NCBI GenBank assembly: GCA_965261255.1
Contig: CBDHCQ010000004.1
Coordinates: forward strand, 3,162,001 to 3,226,000
Source: Bin80 sp965261255
GTDB lineage: Bacteria > Bacteroidota > Rhodothermia > Rhodothermales > Bin80
Reading direction: 5' to 3'
DNA: 64,000 nucleotides
Position 1 is the first letter of the stretch. Every line of letters begins with the position of its first letter. Under the pieces are notes generated by a model. That model had not been told where the DNA came from. It ran no database searches and worked only from the letters and a program-made list of their open reading frames with translations. A program made the position numbers and the translations under genes. Shown in pieces: positions 53,360-62,196 of the stretch.

Positions 53360-55912
53360 ATGTATGTAGCCACAAACGCCGGTCGAAGACTCTTGACTTT
53401 GGCCCTGGTACTATCCTGGTTAGGAAGTCTGGTTGCCCAACCTGCCATCTATCCGATTGAGCCCCAAACATACGTAAATGCGCTGACGGGCGGCAATTAC
53501 ATGTTTAACTACTACCTGCCGCCGCCTGGTTCAAGCTATCCGTGGTGGCCAGCCTGGCATCCCAGTGGGAAAGGAATTGCTTTCAGTATGCATGGCACGC
53601 TCTGGTCGCTGGACCTGGCTACGGGCGTGGCCCAAGAGCTCGTAAGCAGGCCCGAGTATTTATCATCGCCAGCCTGGCATCCTGATGGCAAGCAGCTCGC
53701 GTTTATTGCCGACGATGGGGAAGCGATTAATCTGTATTTGCTGGATCAGACTGATAGTACAGTGATGGCCCTGACCGAAGGGCGGCATTTGAATCTGGAC
53801 CCTGCATGGAGCCCGGATGGCACGCAGCTGGCCTATGTGTCCACAGCGCCCAACGGCTATTTCAATGTGAAAATTCGCACTTTTTCGGACGGATCAGAAA
53901 TTTCCGTGACCAACGACAATTCCTTTGGGCGACCCAGGTTGTATTTCGGCGAATATGACTTGCACATCCAGCCGGCGTGGCATTCTGGCGCGGACAGCCT
54001 GCTCATTTTATCCAATCATGGCATTGCGCTGGGATCCGGCGGCGTGTTTGCGATTCCTGCCACTTCGGATGCCATGAATCACGCACGACTGGTGCACAAG
54101 GAGGAAACGCTGTATCGCACGCGGGCCGATATATCTCCAGATGGTACCCGCTTTGTGTACAGTTCTCATTTGGGCGGACAATTCAACAATCTCTTCGTAC
54201 TTCCGGTACTGGGCGGGGAGCCGTATAAACTAACCTTTGGCACCTGGGACAGCTTCCACCCCCGCTTTTCTCCCGACGGTCACCAAATCGTCTATCTGTC
54301 GAATCAACATGGCTTGCCGAAGCTGCGTATGCTGGAGACTTTCGGCGGCAAAGATGAGGAAATCACCATCGAATCATGGCAGTGGATCGGTGATGTAGGC
54401 CAGGTACATGTTACGGTGGTAGATGATGCCACCGGTCGCGTGTTGCCAGCCCGCATTTACACCCGGGCCAGCGATGGTAAGACCTACACGCCGCCTGACA
54501 CTTACCAGCGGCAAGGTCGGATGACGGAACATTTCTTTCATACTGATGGAAGCTACACGCAAATAGTTCCAGCCGGACCCTACACGGTTGAGGCCGTTCA
54601 CGGGTTTGAGTATCATCCTGCTGCGGTCACGGTAGAGGTCATGCCGGAAGAATTGACGGAAGTAACCTTGCGACTGCGTCGCATGGCAGACCTCAAATCA
54701 CACCACTGGTATAGTGGCGACAACCATGTCCACATGAACTATGCCGGCAATCTCCGGAACACTCCGGAGAATCTCGTGGCTATGGCACGGGCGGAAGATC
54801 TGGATGTAATCGGAGAGCTCATTGCCAACAAGGACAATCGCATCCTGGACTATCAGTACTTCACGGGCAGGCCGCATCCACTTACGGACTCAAGCATCGT
54901 GCTGTACTTCAATGAGGAGTACCGTCCTCCGTTCTATGGCCACGTTTCCTTCATCAATCTAACCGAGCATCTGATATCTCCGTTCACCACCGGATACGAA
55001 GGAACAGCAATCGAAAGTCTGTATCCCAGTAACACGCAGATGTTTAGGCTGGCCCGAGAGCAGGGAGCCCTTAATGCCTATGTCCATCCCTATTGGGGTA
55101 ACGAGGATCCGCTGGACACGAACCTGGGCGTGGCCAAGGCTTTCCCGGTGGATTTGGCCCTGGGCGTGTTGGACTATCATGAATTGGTTTCGGGAGCGGG
55201 TTGGGCCGCCTACCACGTCTGGCATCAGGCACTCAGCAATGGATTCAATCTCCCCGCTGTGGGAGGGGAGGACGCCATCAGCAGCCTGCATCGCACCGCG
55301 ATTATTGGCCAGGTACGCGCCTATGCCTACATGCCGGACGGATTAAGCTGGGATGCTTGGCTGCATGCGATTCGGTCCGGTGACATGTTCGTCACCAACG
55401 GCCCCTTGCTTGACCTTGAAGTTGACGGGATATCTATGGGAGACACATTGCAATTGGATGCGAGTGTCCAGTCGGTAACGGTCTCCGGACAAGTCCAGTC
55501 TATTGTCCCGCTGGATCAGATTGAGTTGGTCGCAGGAGGGCATGTAGTCAGTCTGGGGCCTGTATCGTCAAATGCTGACGGTACGCAGTTCACGTTCAGT
55601 CAGAAGGTAAACATTGAGTCCAGTACCTGGCTTACCCTGCAGGCCGCCTCGGCGTCACCCATACATCCGATTGATGACAGATTCGTCCAGGCAACCACCA
55701 ATCCCGTATGGATTCTAAAAGAGGGTAAGCCGGTACGGTCGTCAAGTGCTGCCGAGTACTTCATCCGCTGGATTGACAAATTGTCGGTTATGGCCAACGA
55801 CCATCCAGGCTGGCGTTCTGAAGCCGAGCGCTTGCATGTCCTTGGCGAATTTGCCGAGGCCCGCCGCGTTTACGAATCCCGTCTACAAGAGGCCCTTGAA
55901 TTGGGCCGCTAA
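53360..55912 (+). CDS. Exported CehA/McbA-type metallohydrolase with TolB-like beta-propeller
   Basis: About 850 residues from the ATG that begins a signal peptide (LLTLALVLSWLGSLVAQ). The frame reaches back to 53240, but those 40 codons lie mainly in the ISL3 element. Residues about 45-380 are a PD40/TolB-like propeller with repeated motifs such as PAWHPSGKGIAF, PAWHPDGKQLAF, PAWSPDGTQLAYV and PRFSPDGHQIVYL. A carboxypeptidase-like linker follows, then a PHP-type metallohydrolase domain with SGDNHVHMNYAG and NAYVHPYWG. CehA/McbA relatives include a carbaryl hydrolase; the natural substrate here is unknown. It is convergent with the PIG-L pseudogene. Confidence 0.82.
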   Translation: MYVATNAGRRLLTLALVLSWLGSLVAQPAIYPIEPQTYVNALTGGNYMFNYYLPPPGSSYPWWPAWHPSGKGIAFSMHGTLWSLDLATGVAQELVSRPEYLSSPAWHPDGKQLAFIADDGEAINLYLLDQTDSTVMALTEGRHLNLDPAWSPDGTQLAYVSTAPNGYFNVKIRTFSDGSEISVTNDNSFGRPRLYFGEYDLHIQPAWHSGADSLLILSNHGIALGSGGVFAIPATSDAMNHARLVHKEETLYRTRADISPDGTRFVYSSHLGGQFNNLFVLPVLGGEPYKLTFGTWDSFHPRFSPDGHQIVYLSNQHGLPKLRMLETFGGKDEEITIESWQWIGDVGQVHVTVVDDATGRVLPARIYTRASDGKTYTPPDTYQRQGRMTEHFFHTDGSYTQIVPAGPYTVEAVHGFEYHPAAVTVEVMPEELTEVTLRLRRMADLKSHHWYSGDNHVHMNYAGNLRNTPENLVAMARAEDLDVIGELIANKDNRILDYQYFTGRPHPLTDSSIVLYFNEEYRPPFYGHVSFINLTEHLISPFTTGYEGTAIESLYPSNTQMFRLAREQGALNAYVHPYWGNEDPLDTNLGVAKAFPVDLALGVLDYHELVSGAGWAAYHVWHQALSNGFNLPAVGGEDAISSLHRTAIIGQVRAYAYMPDGLSWDAWLHAIRSGDMFVTNGPLLDLEVDGISMGDTLQLDASVQSVTVSGQVQSIVPLDQIELVAGGHVVSLGPVSSNADGTQFTFSQKVNIESSTWLTLQAASASPIHPIDDRFVQATTNPVWILKEGKPVRSSSAAEYFIRWIDKLSVMANDHPGWRSEAERLHVLGEFAEARRVYESRLQEALELGR

Positions 55913-56600
55913 GTTACAGTGACAACAGATTGGCAAACAGGCGATACGCCCCGGCAACCGCATAGGTCAGCTGGCGGTGGAACGCGAGTGCACAATATGT
56001 ATAGTGTCCCTGACCGTATTCCGCCGTTAGAAATGCGCCCCTTTGCGGATCCTGACCGGTGTCATGGGTTTCGATGAGTGCCGAATAGGCCTCATCCCAT
56101 TCCGTAAAGAATTTGGATCCGCGCTGCTCCACCCAACCGTCAAAATCGGCCGCTGTAATGGCATTGGGGACCGTGATAACAGGATGGTCTGGGGCGAGAA
56201 TCGTAACGGGTGCGTCCTCCTCGGATACCTCCTCGGCACCCCGAGACAACCGGGCTGAAATCGGTGCCATCTGCTCTGGCACAAATTCCTGTGTCTGATA
56301 CAATACAATCAGGTTGCCACCTGCATGGGCATAGTCCATAAGCCTCCGGTTGTAGGTAAGCAAGTCCTGCCGCACTGCATAGGCCCGTATTCCGACCATA
56401 ATCACATCATAGGAATCCAAATCACCGCTGGCCAGGTCCGCTTCCTGAAGCAAAGTAACATGAGCACCCAATTGCTCAATTCCCGAAGGAACCTCATCGC
56501 CGACACCCATGGCGTAGCCCACATTCAAACCCGCGGCAACTTCCACATTGAGTCCACTGACCAAAGTAGTGGCATCGCGGAACAGGTAGCGTGTTTCCAT

Positions 56601-58016
56601 AGGGAATTATATACAATAGTGCCGGTGGTAGGAATCTATCCCCAGCTCTGGTAGGTATACGGATACAGTAGGATGGATCGCATGCCACCCTACTGCATAC
56701 CATAACATCAGTTGCGTTATGCCATGCCCGCAGAGTCCGTAAATCAAAGATCACAGGAACGTTCCTATGTCAGCGTTCGCTTTCGGCTACGGGGCAAGCG
56801 CAAGATCTATCGGTTTCTGAATGAGCTGGCAGGTGCCAACCGCTATCTCTGGAACGCAGCCCTGGCGCAGTGCAGAAAGGACTACGCGGAGACCGGCAAA
56901 TCAAAGACAGCCCGCAATAGCCTGTTCAAATGGTATAAACAGCATAAGGATACCGAAGCACCCTGGTTATCCAAGTACCCCGTAGCGTTAACTCGAACTG
57001 GGTTGCAAGGCCTCTCAGTTGCCTATAGAGAATTCTTCATGCAGCCGGAGCGAGGGCATCCGAAGTTCAAGAAGAAGGGTAAAGCCAAGAAGACGTTTGC
57101 AGTGGAGATTGCTAGTTCGCCAATCAAGCAAAACGGATACTTCCGTTTGAAGCAGGGCCTGTTTGCGAAGATGATGGACTACGACAGGATCAATCGATAC
57201 TCCAATCCTGTCCCCAAGTCAGCACGAATCTTTGAAGACCGGGGCAAGTGGTATATCACGGTCGCCTATGAAGTAGACGCAGTAGCGTATCAATCTGACG
57301 GCATAGGCGTTGGTGTTGACCGAAACGTAGGGCAAGTCGCCGACAGCACCGGACAGATGCACCACCTGACAGACGTAGAACGTTTAGAGAAGCGGATCAA
57401 GAACCTGCAACGCCGGCAAGCCAGGCGGAAGAACGGCAGTTGCAAATACAGAAAGACGAAAAGGACGATTGCTCGTCACAAACGCAAGATCGCAAACATA
57501 CGCAGGAATGATCACAGACATATTGCACGGGACCTAACGACCTGTTCAACTCTAGTGTTACTGGAAGCCTTGAAAACCAAAGGGATGACGGCCAGTGCAA
57601 AGGGAACGGTTGAGACTCCAGGCAAGAATGTCAAACAGAAAGCAGGGCTCAATCATGGTATCCTTGGCACAGGCTGGCGCATTTTGGAGGGATTCCTTGA
57701 AGAGCGTGCTGTCGTCCATAAGATCAATCCGGCGTACACATCACAAACCTGCAGTAAATGCGGTCACGTAGACCCGAAGAATCGGGGATCACAAGCCGTA
57801 TTCAGATGTCAGCGATGTGAATATCTCATCAATGCAGACGTAAACGCAGCATTGAATATACGGACGTTGGGGATGGCGTCCTGGCGGAAGCTAAACGGTT
57901 CTGGAGCCTATGTAAGACCTGTCATTGCAGCGCGTGAGCCTGCAACCAGGCCACGGGTGCTGAAAGAGCAAAACGGACAATTCGTGCCTCATCGGCACTC
58001 TTGTATATAATTCCCT
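56601..58016 (+). mobile_element. TnpB element with 27-bp terminal inverted repeats and 6-bp target duplication
   Basis: The left end 56601-56627 and the right end 57990-58016 are inverted repeats, 25 of 27 positions identical, starting AGGGAATTATATACAA on the left. The flanks are TTCCAT on both sides (56595-56600 and 58017-58022). Inside are a strong hairpin at 56666-56695 (CAGTAGGATGG with CCACCCTACTG, loop ATCGCATG), the tnpB gene, and a small GTGCC/GGCAC hairpin at 57984-57998. The tnpB stop codon lies within the right terminal repeat. No transposase other than TnpB is encoded. IS200/IS605 elements do not normally have such repeats or duplications. Confidence 0.82.
56724..58010 (+). CDS. 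tnpB: RNA-guided nuclease TnpB (IS605-type OrfB)
   Basis: About 428 residues from ATG 56724; a TTG at 56712 is also open. The N-terminal region begins RSYVSVRFRLRGKRKIYRFL. RuvC-like catalytic motifs are intact: GVGVDRNVG (Asp), STLVLLEALKTKGM (Glu) and NADVNAALNI (Asp), with a zinc ribbon between the last two (CSKCGHVDPKNRGSQ, then CQRC). TnpB cuts DNA guided by an omega RNA derived from the element's right end, normally 3' of tnpB and overlapping it. Here the stop codon is only six bases from the element end, so the guide-bearing RNA would extend into the flanking gene. Confidence 0.9.
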   Translation: MPAESVNQRSQERSYVSVRFRLRGKRKIYRFLNELAGANRYLWNAALAQCRKDYAETGKSKTARNSLFKWYKQHKDTEAPWLSKYPVALTRTGLQGLSVAYREFFMQPERGHPKFKKKGKAKKTFAVEIASSPIKQNGYFRLKQGLFAKMMDYDRINRYSNPVPKSARIFEDRGKWYITVAYEVDAVAYQSDGIGVGVDRNVGQVADSTGQMHHLTDVERLEKRIKNLQRRQARRKNGSCKYRKTKRTIARHKRKIANIRRNDHRHIARDLTTCSTLVLLEALKTKGMTASAKGTVETPGKNVKQKAGLNHGILGTGWRILEGFLEERAVVHKINPAYTSQTCSKCGHVDPKNRGSQAVFRCQRCEYLINADVNAALNIRTLGMASWRKLNGSGAYVRPVIAAREPATRPRVLKEQNGQFVPHRHSCI

Positions 58017-60050
58017 TTCCATATCTCTATTACGGATAACCTGGTAGCCCCCACTGATACGGGCCTCGCCGATCTGGGCAATGGCGCGGACTTCATATTC
58101 CTCGCCCGCTTGCAATGTTGGCACAGCTACATCAAAGGAAAACGTATGACGTTCTCCCGCTTGTGCGAATGACAAGTCGTAACCGGCCGGATCGGCCGTC
58201 CATCCCTCGGGAAGGCCGAGCTGCAACAGGCCCTGCGTGCCACCGGCAACATTGTTAATGACCTCAGTATCCACTGTAAAAAGACTGCCGCCTTCCTGGG
58301 GGATAACGATTCGCTGCGCAGGTACCACATTGACGGCCACCGCTGGCATAACCTGAAGTTTTCTCATGACAAACCCATAGGGCAGGTCTGCTTCACGGGT
58401 TTTCACGTCCCGCATCAGCATAAAAGGCACGCCCAGGACCTCTATCGTAGCGGTTACGCGTAAGCTGGCGGGTCGGGTAGGCCGATGAATCCACATGGGC
58501 TCACGCCACTGGAAGTGGTTTTCCTTGACACTTGACCGAAAGAAGTAGGGACGGGCATAGGGAACATTCTCCGGAACGGTAGCAGTAAACATCACTTGGT
58601 GATAGGGTGCTGATTGCCGGGTGTCCGACTCAATCTGCCAATCGTCTGCGGTCAATCCCGACGGATCGTCAATGGCCAGCATCACACCGTCAGCCTCGAT
58701 TGCCGACGGATTATACAAGCGTGCATGCACCTCAAAGGTCTGGCCACGGACAACTGGCCCCATTGTGCTGGGTGCTTGCCAGAAGCTTACCGCCGCCGGC
58801 GTGCCTGGCGGCTGTGCTGTCGCAGTAAGGGTAATGCCCATCGCCGTGGTTATGGCATGCTGGAATTGCTGCTCCTTAATTCGCAGCATAAAGGCGGTTT
58901 CTGAGTCGGATGGGAGCAAGGTCAGCAGTGCCCTGGTCTGATCAAGGCCAGCGGTGAGGTGGCCAACGACTGCTGCCGGACTACTCGGCTTAAGCGCCGT
59001 CATGGCCTCATGCACATGCATGGCTATCCCTGCCAAAAGGTCTGTTGCGCCCGCTGGGGGCATTTCGCCCGTCAGTTCAAATAAGCCTCCCAGCGAGACG
59101 TCCAGTCCATCATAGATACCTTCTTCCGGTGCGGGGCCGGGCTCGGACAGGCGTTCATAGTAATAGGGAACCGGTCCCATACTGGATCGCGATCGTCCGC
59201 TGGTTTGTGAACGCTGAAGACGTAGGCCATAAACGCCAAAGTTGTAATAGGAATCTCCGATCCACGGGCTGTGCTGTCCGGCATCAAAGTTGATACACCA
59301 AGGTTGGTTTTCGCGTACGCCGCCACGATATGATTTGCGCACGGTCCACGGCCGCAGACCTTCTTCGATAATCTGTTCGGGAAACCGGTCTGGATCAGCT
59401 GCCGCCGCGACCGCGTCAGAGGTCAGTCCGCCAATAGCCTGATGATTGCCGTGCCCGTCTCGCACGGACCCGTGGAATCTACTGATGACCACAAGCGGCC
59501 GATTCGTCCGAATTATCCGCACCATATCGGAGAGCAGGCACTCTGTGTCCCAGCTTTTGAGCGATTCTTCCAATGTCTTGGAATATCCGTAATCCGCAGC
59601 ACTGGAAAAATAGAGGTCGTCGAGTCCATAATATCAACCGGCAAGGCGTAGCTCTTCAGTTCGGATCAATCCCAGGCCGTCGAATAATTCAGGGCCGATG
59701 GCATTGGCACCAGCTTCCCCGCGATTGACCGAGAATAGCGCCACTCGTGCACCGACTCCTCGGCTCAAGTGCGTAAGCAGTCCGGCATGTTCATCATCCG
59801 GATGGGCTACGGTATGCAGCATACTGCCGGTAGTAGACAGCTTTAGCAGTTGTTGCCACAACCCCGAACTTCCCCGGTCCACGTCCAGCAGGTGCCGCCT
59901 TCGGTATCCAAGGTGCTCAAGAGTACAGATTCTTGAGCCAAAGTCACAGATGAGCAGAATAAACAGGCTACAAATAGGATGGTCAAGCGGCACATGAGTT
60001 GGCAAAATTATGGTGAATAGCTGCAGAATCAATCTAGCTGGCAACGATAG

Positions 60051-61853
60051 CTATCCTGTGCTTGGCGCATGGTCCTCAGTAGCTTGCAGCGCAACCTTTA
60101 CGGTAGCCGCTGCGCCCAGGGCAGCTACAATAAGCAGCAGAACACCACTCAAGGTGCGTCCGGTAACCAGATAGCCAATACCCAGGAGGCTGGACCATAA
60201 GAAGATGACGCCCAGGGCCCAGGCCATCCAGCGTTTCCACGCCGCCGGATCGGGGCTGCCGCCAGGTACGATTTTGGCGATAGGTCCCCACCACCCCCCG
60301 GGGCGAACGCGCTCATAGAAAGCGACCAGTCGGGATTCTGAGTCGGGCTTCGTGGTCAGGGCCACAATCACCCATATGACAGAGCAAGCTACCAAAATGG
60401 CAATAGCCCGAATAAAGTCATACTCTCCGCTGTAGAATGTCTGCATGGCAGCAAGCGAAGATCCACCGAGCAGACCGGTGCCCTCTAGCACACGGATCCA
60501 AAGGAATCCGTTGGCAAACACGAACGAGGCCAGGATGGCAGAGATTTCAGCCCAGGCATTGATTCGCCACCAGTACCATCGCATCAGCCATACAACAGCC
60601 AAGCCTGCCGTGATCTCAATCACATAGATCCACCCGCGTTCGATGGATTCCATTTGCCAGGCGGTGATGGCCGCCAGCGTGACCAAAACGAGCACGGCCC
60701 CGCGCGAGGCCACTACGTAGTGACGTTGAGTAGCATCTTTACGAACGAACCTCCGGTAGACATCATTAACGAGATAGGAGGCCCCCCAGCACAAATGGGT
60801 GTCCATGGTACTCATGAAGGCAGCCAGAAATGATGCAACCATCAGCCCCTTGAGTCCCGCAGGCATCAGTTCACCGATCATCATGGGGTAGGCCAGTTCG
60901 GGATCGGCCGCCAGTTCAGGCCCAGCCAATGCAAGCGGAAATATGAGCAACGAACCCAAGCCGACAATAATCCAGGGCCAGGTCATCAGTACCGTGCCGG
61001 CAAAGCTGAACCAAAGCGCACCTAGCAGGGATTGTTTTTCGTCTTTCGTCGCGAAGAGCCGTTGGGCAATGTATCCGTCTCCCTGGCCGCTTCGAGTCCA
61101 CAAGACAAAGATAAGCAGGAAAAAACTCACAGCTTCCAGGGAGCTCAGGTGGGCAGGGTTGGGAATGATGTCCAGTGTGGCCGGATTGTCGCTGATATTG
61201 GCAATCTGATTGGCCATTTCTGCTGGACCGCCAAGTTGATGCAAGACGATGCCTGCCAAAATGACGGTGCCCAGGATTCCGGTAGTAAATTGCAACAGAT
61301 CCGTAACGACCACGCCCCAAAGCCCGCTGGCAACGGTGTAGACCATGGCCAGCGCAATACACACCACCAAAGTTACTTCGGGCTCCCAGCCCAACAGCAC
61401 CTGGCTGAATTTGATCATGGCCAGCATCACCCAGCCCATGACCACGCAATTCTTCAGTACGCCTTGATAGACGGCCGAGAATCCGCGAAGCAGCGCGGCG
61501 GGCCGCCCGGAATACCGCAATTCAATGAACTCGGCATCGGTAATGATGCGGGCCCGCCGCCACATACGGGCATAGAAGAACACTAGCATCATAATGCCGG
61601 CGGCCTCATACCACCACAGCCAGTTACCGAATATTCCGTTGGTCCTCACCAATGAAGAGACGACCAGTGGTGCGTCCGTCGCAAACCATGTTGCTGCAAT
61701 GGATGTGCCGGCTATCCACCAGGGGAGGCTGCGGCCAGCCACGAAAAAATCCTCAACACTGCCCCCTGCTTTTCGCGTAAACCACAGGCCGATCACCGCC
61801 GTTACGACCCCGTATGCGGCAATGACCATCCAGTCAAGAAGGACGAGCTGCAT
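60051..61853 (-). CDS. Sodium:solute symporter family protein
   Basis: 600 residues with about 13 hydrophobic helices. The N-terminus has the SSS layout (LLDWMVIAAYGVVTAVIGLW), then the conserved GGSVEDFFVAGRSLPWWIAGTSI (cut; about 31-50) and sodium-site-region residues in SLVRTNGIFG. Later helices hold LKGLMVASFLAAFMSTMDTHL, a diagnostic block of the family. It imports a solute with sodium. The neighbourhood of GH4, CehA-like and PIG-L genes suggests a sugar or glycoside, but this is inference. It lies next to the PIG-L pseudogene on the same strand. Confidence 0.9.
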   Translation of the reverse strand: MQLVLLDWMVIAAYGVVTAVIGLWFTRKAGGSVEDFFVAGRSLPWWIAGTSIAATWFATDAPLVVSSLVRTNGIFGNWLWWYEAAGIMMLVFFYARMWRRARIITDAEFIELRYSGRPAALLRGFSAVYQGVLKNCVVMGWVMLAMIKFSQVLLGWEPEVTLVVCIALAMVYTVASGLWGVVVTDLLQFTTGILGTVILAGIVLHQLGGPAEMANQIANISDNPATLDIIPNPAHLSSLEAVSFFLLIFVLWTRSGQGDGYIAQRLFATKDEKQSLLGALWFSFAGTVLMTWPWIIVGLGSLLIFPLALAGPELAADPELAYPMMIGELMPAGLKGLMVASFLAAFMSTMDTHLCWGASYLVNDVYRRFVRKDATQRHYVVASRGAVLVLVTLAAITAWQMESIERGWIYVIEITAGLAVVWLMRWYWWRINAWAEISAILASFVFANGFLWIRVLEGTGLLGGSSLAAMQTFYSGEYDFIRAIAILVACSVIWVIVALTTKPDSESRLVAFYERVRPGGWWGPIAKIVPGGSPDPAAWKRWMAWALGVIFLWSSLLGIGYLVTGRTLSGVLLLIVAALGAAATVKVALQATEDHAPSTG

Positions 61854-62196
61854 GCAAATTGGCGTTGGGCTGTCAATCTAATTTACAATTCACAGAGCAT
61901 TAATGGCGGGTAACTGACCCGGACTTCGCACCGGCCCTGCGAAATCGGCTTTTTGGGATGAATAATGACCGAATCATCTTCCCCACAGGAAAGTCAAACA
62001 GAGCTGGGAAAAGGTCAGTAGCGCAGACTCCTGCGAGCCGTCGCCCGAGCGCAAGCTGCATCGGGGATAAACCGTAAATCAAACCGACCATAGGGGCGAT
62101 GTCATGCCATCGTTAACCACTTGACTCTACAAGCTAGGGGAGGGATGAATACTATGGGCTAGCCTGAATTCCCGCGGTGATTTTTTCATGTGAGGA
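61854..62196. other. Gap between symporter and DDE transposase
   Basis: No gene is supported in this 343-bp stretch. It must contain the promoter of the symporter and the left end of the insertion sequence whose transposase follows. No terminal inverted repeat could be matched to the sequence before the transposase start within the window. Confidence 0.4.

Larger units (their letters stand above)
55914..59997 (-). pseudogene. PIG-L family deacetylase, inactivated
   Basis: Reading on the minus strand, a signal peptide (MCRLTILFVACLFCSSVTLAQ) begins at 59997. A frameshift lies between about 59945 and 59885, because the next block (LHTVAHPDDEHAGLLTHLSRG, cut, with the zinc-site HPDD) is in a different frame. 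A TGA at 59634 replaces a codon in LAG-x-YYGLDDLYF. The frame then runs unbroken through SRFHGSVRDGHGNHQ to about 58020, where the TnpB element is inserted, and resumes at about 56600 (METRYLFRDATTLV) to the end. Removing the element and one flanking copy of TTCCAT restores the frame exactly. Relatives deacetylate N-acetylglucosamine-containing substrates. Confidence 0.83.
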
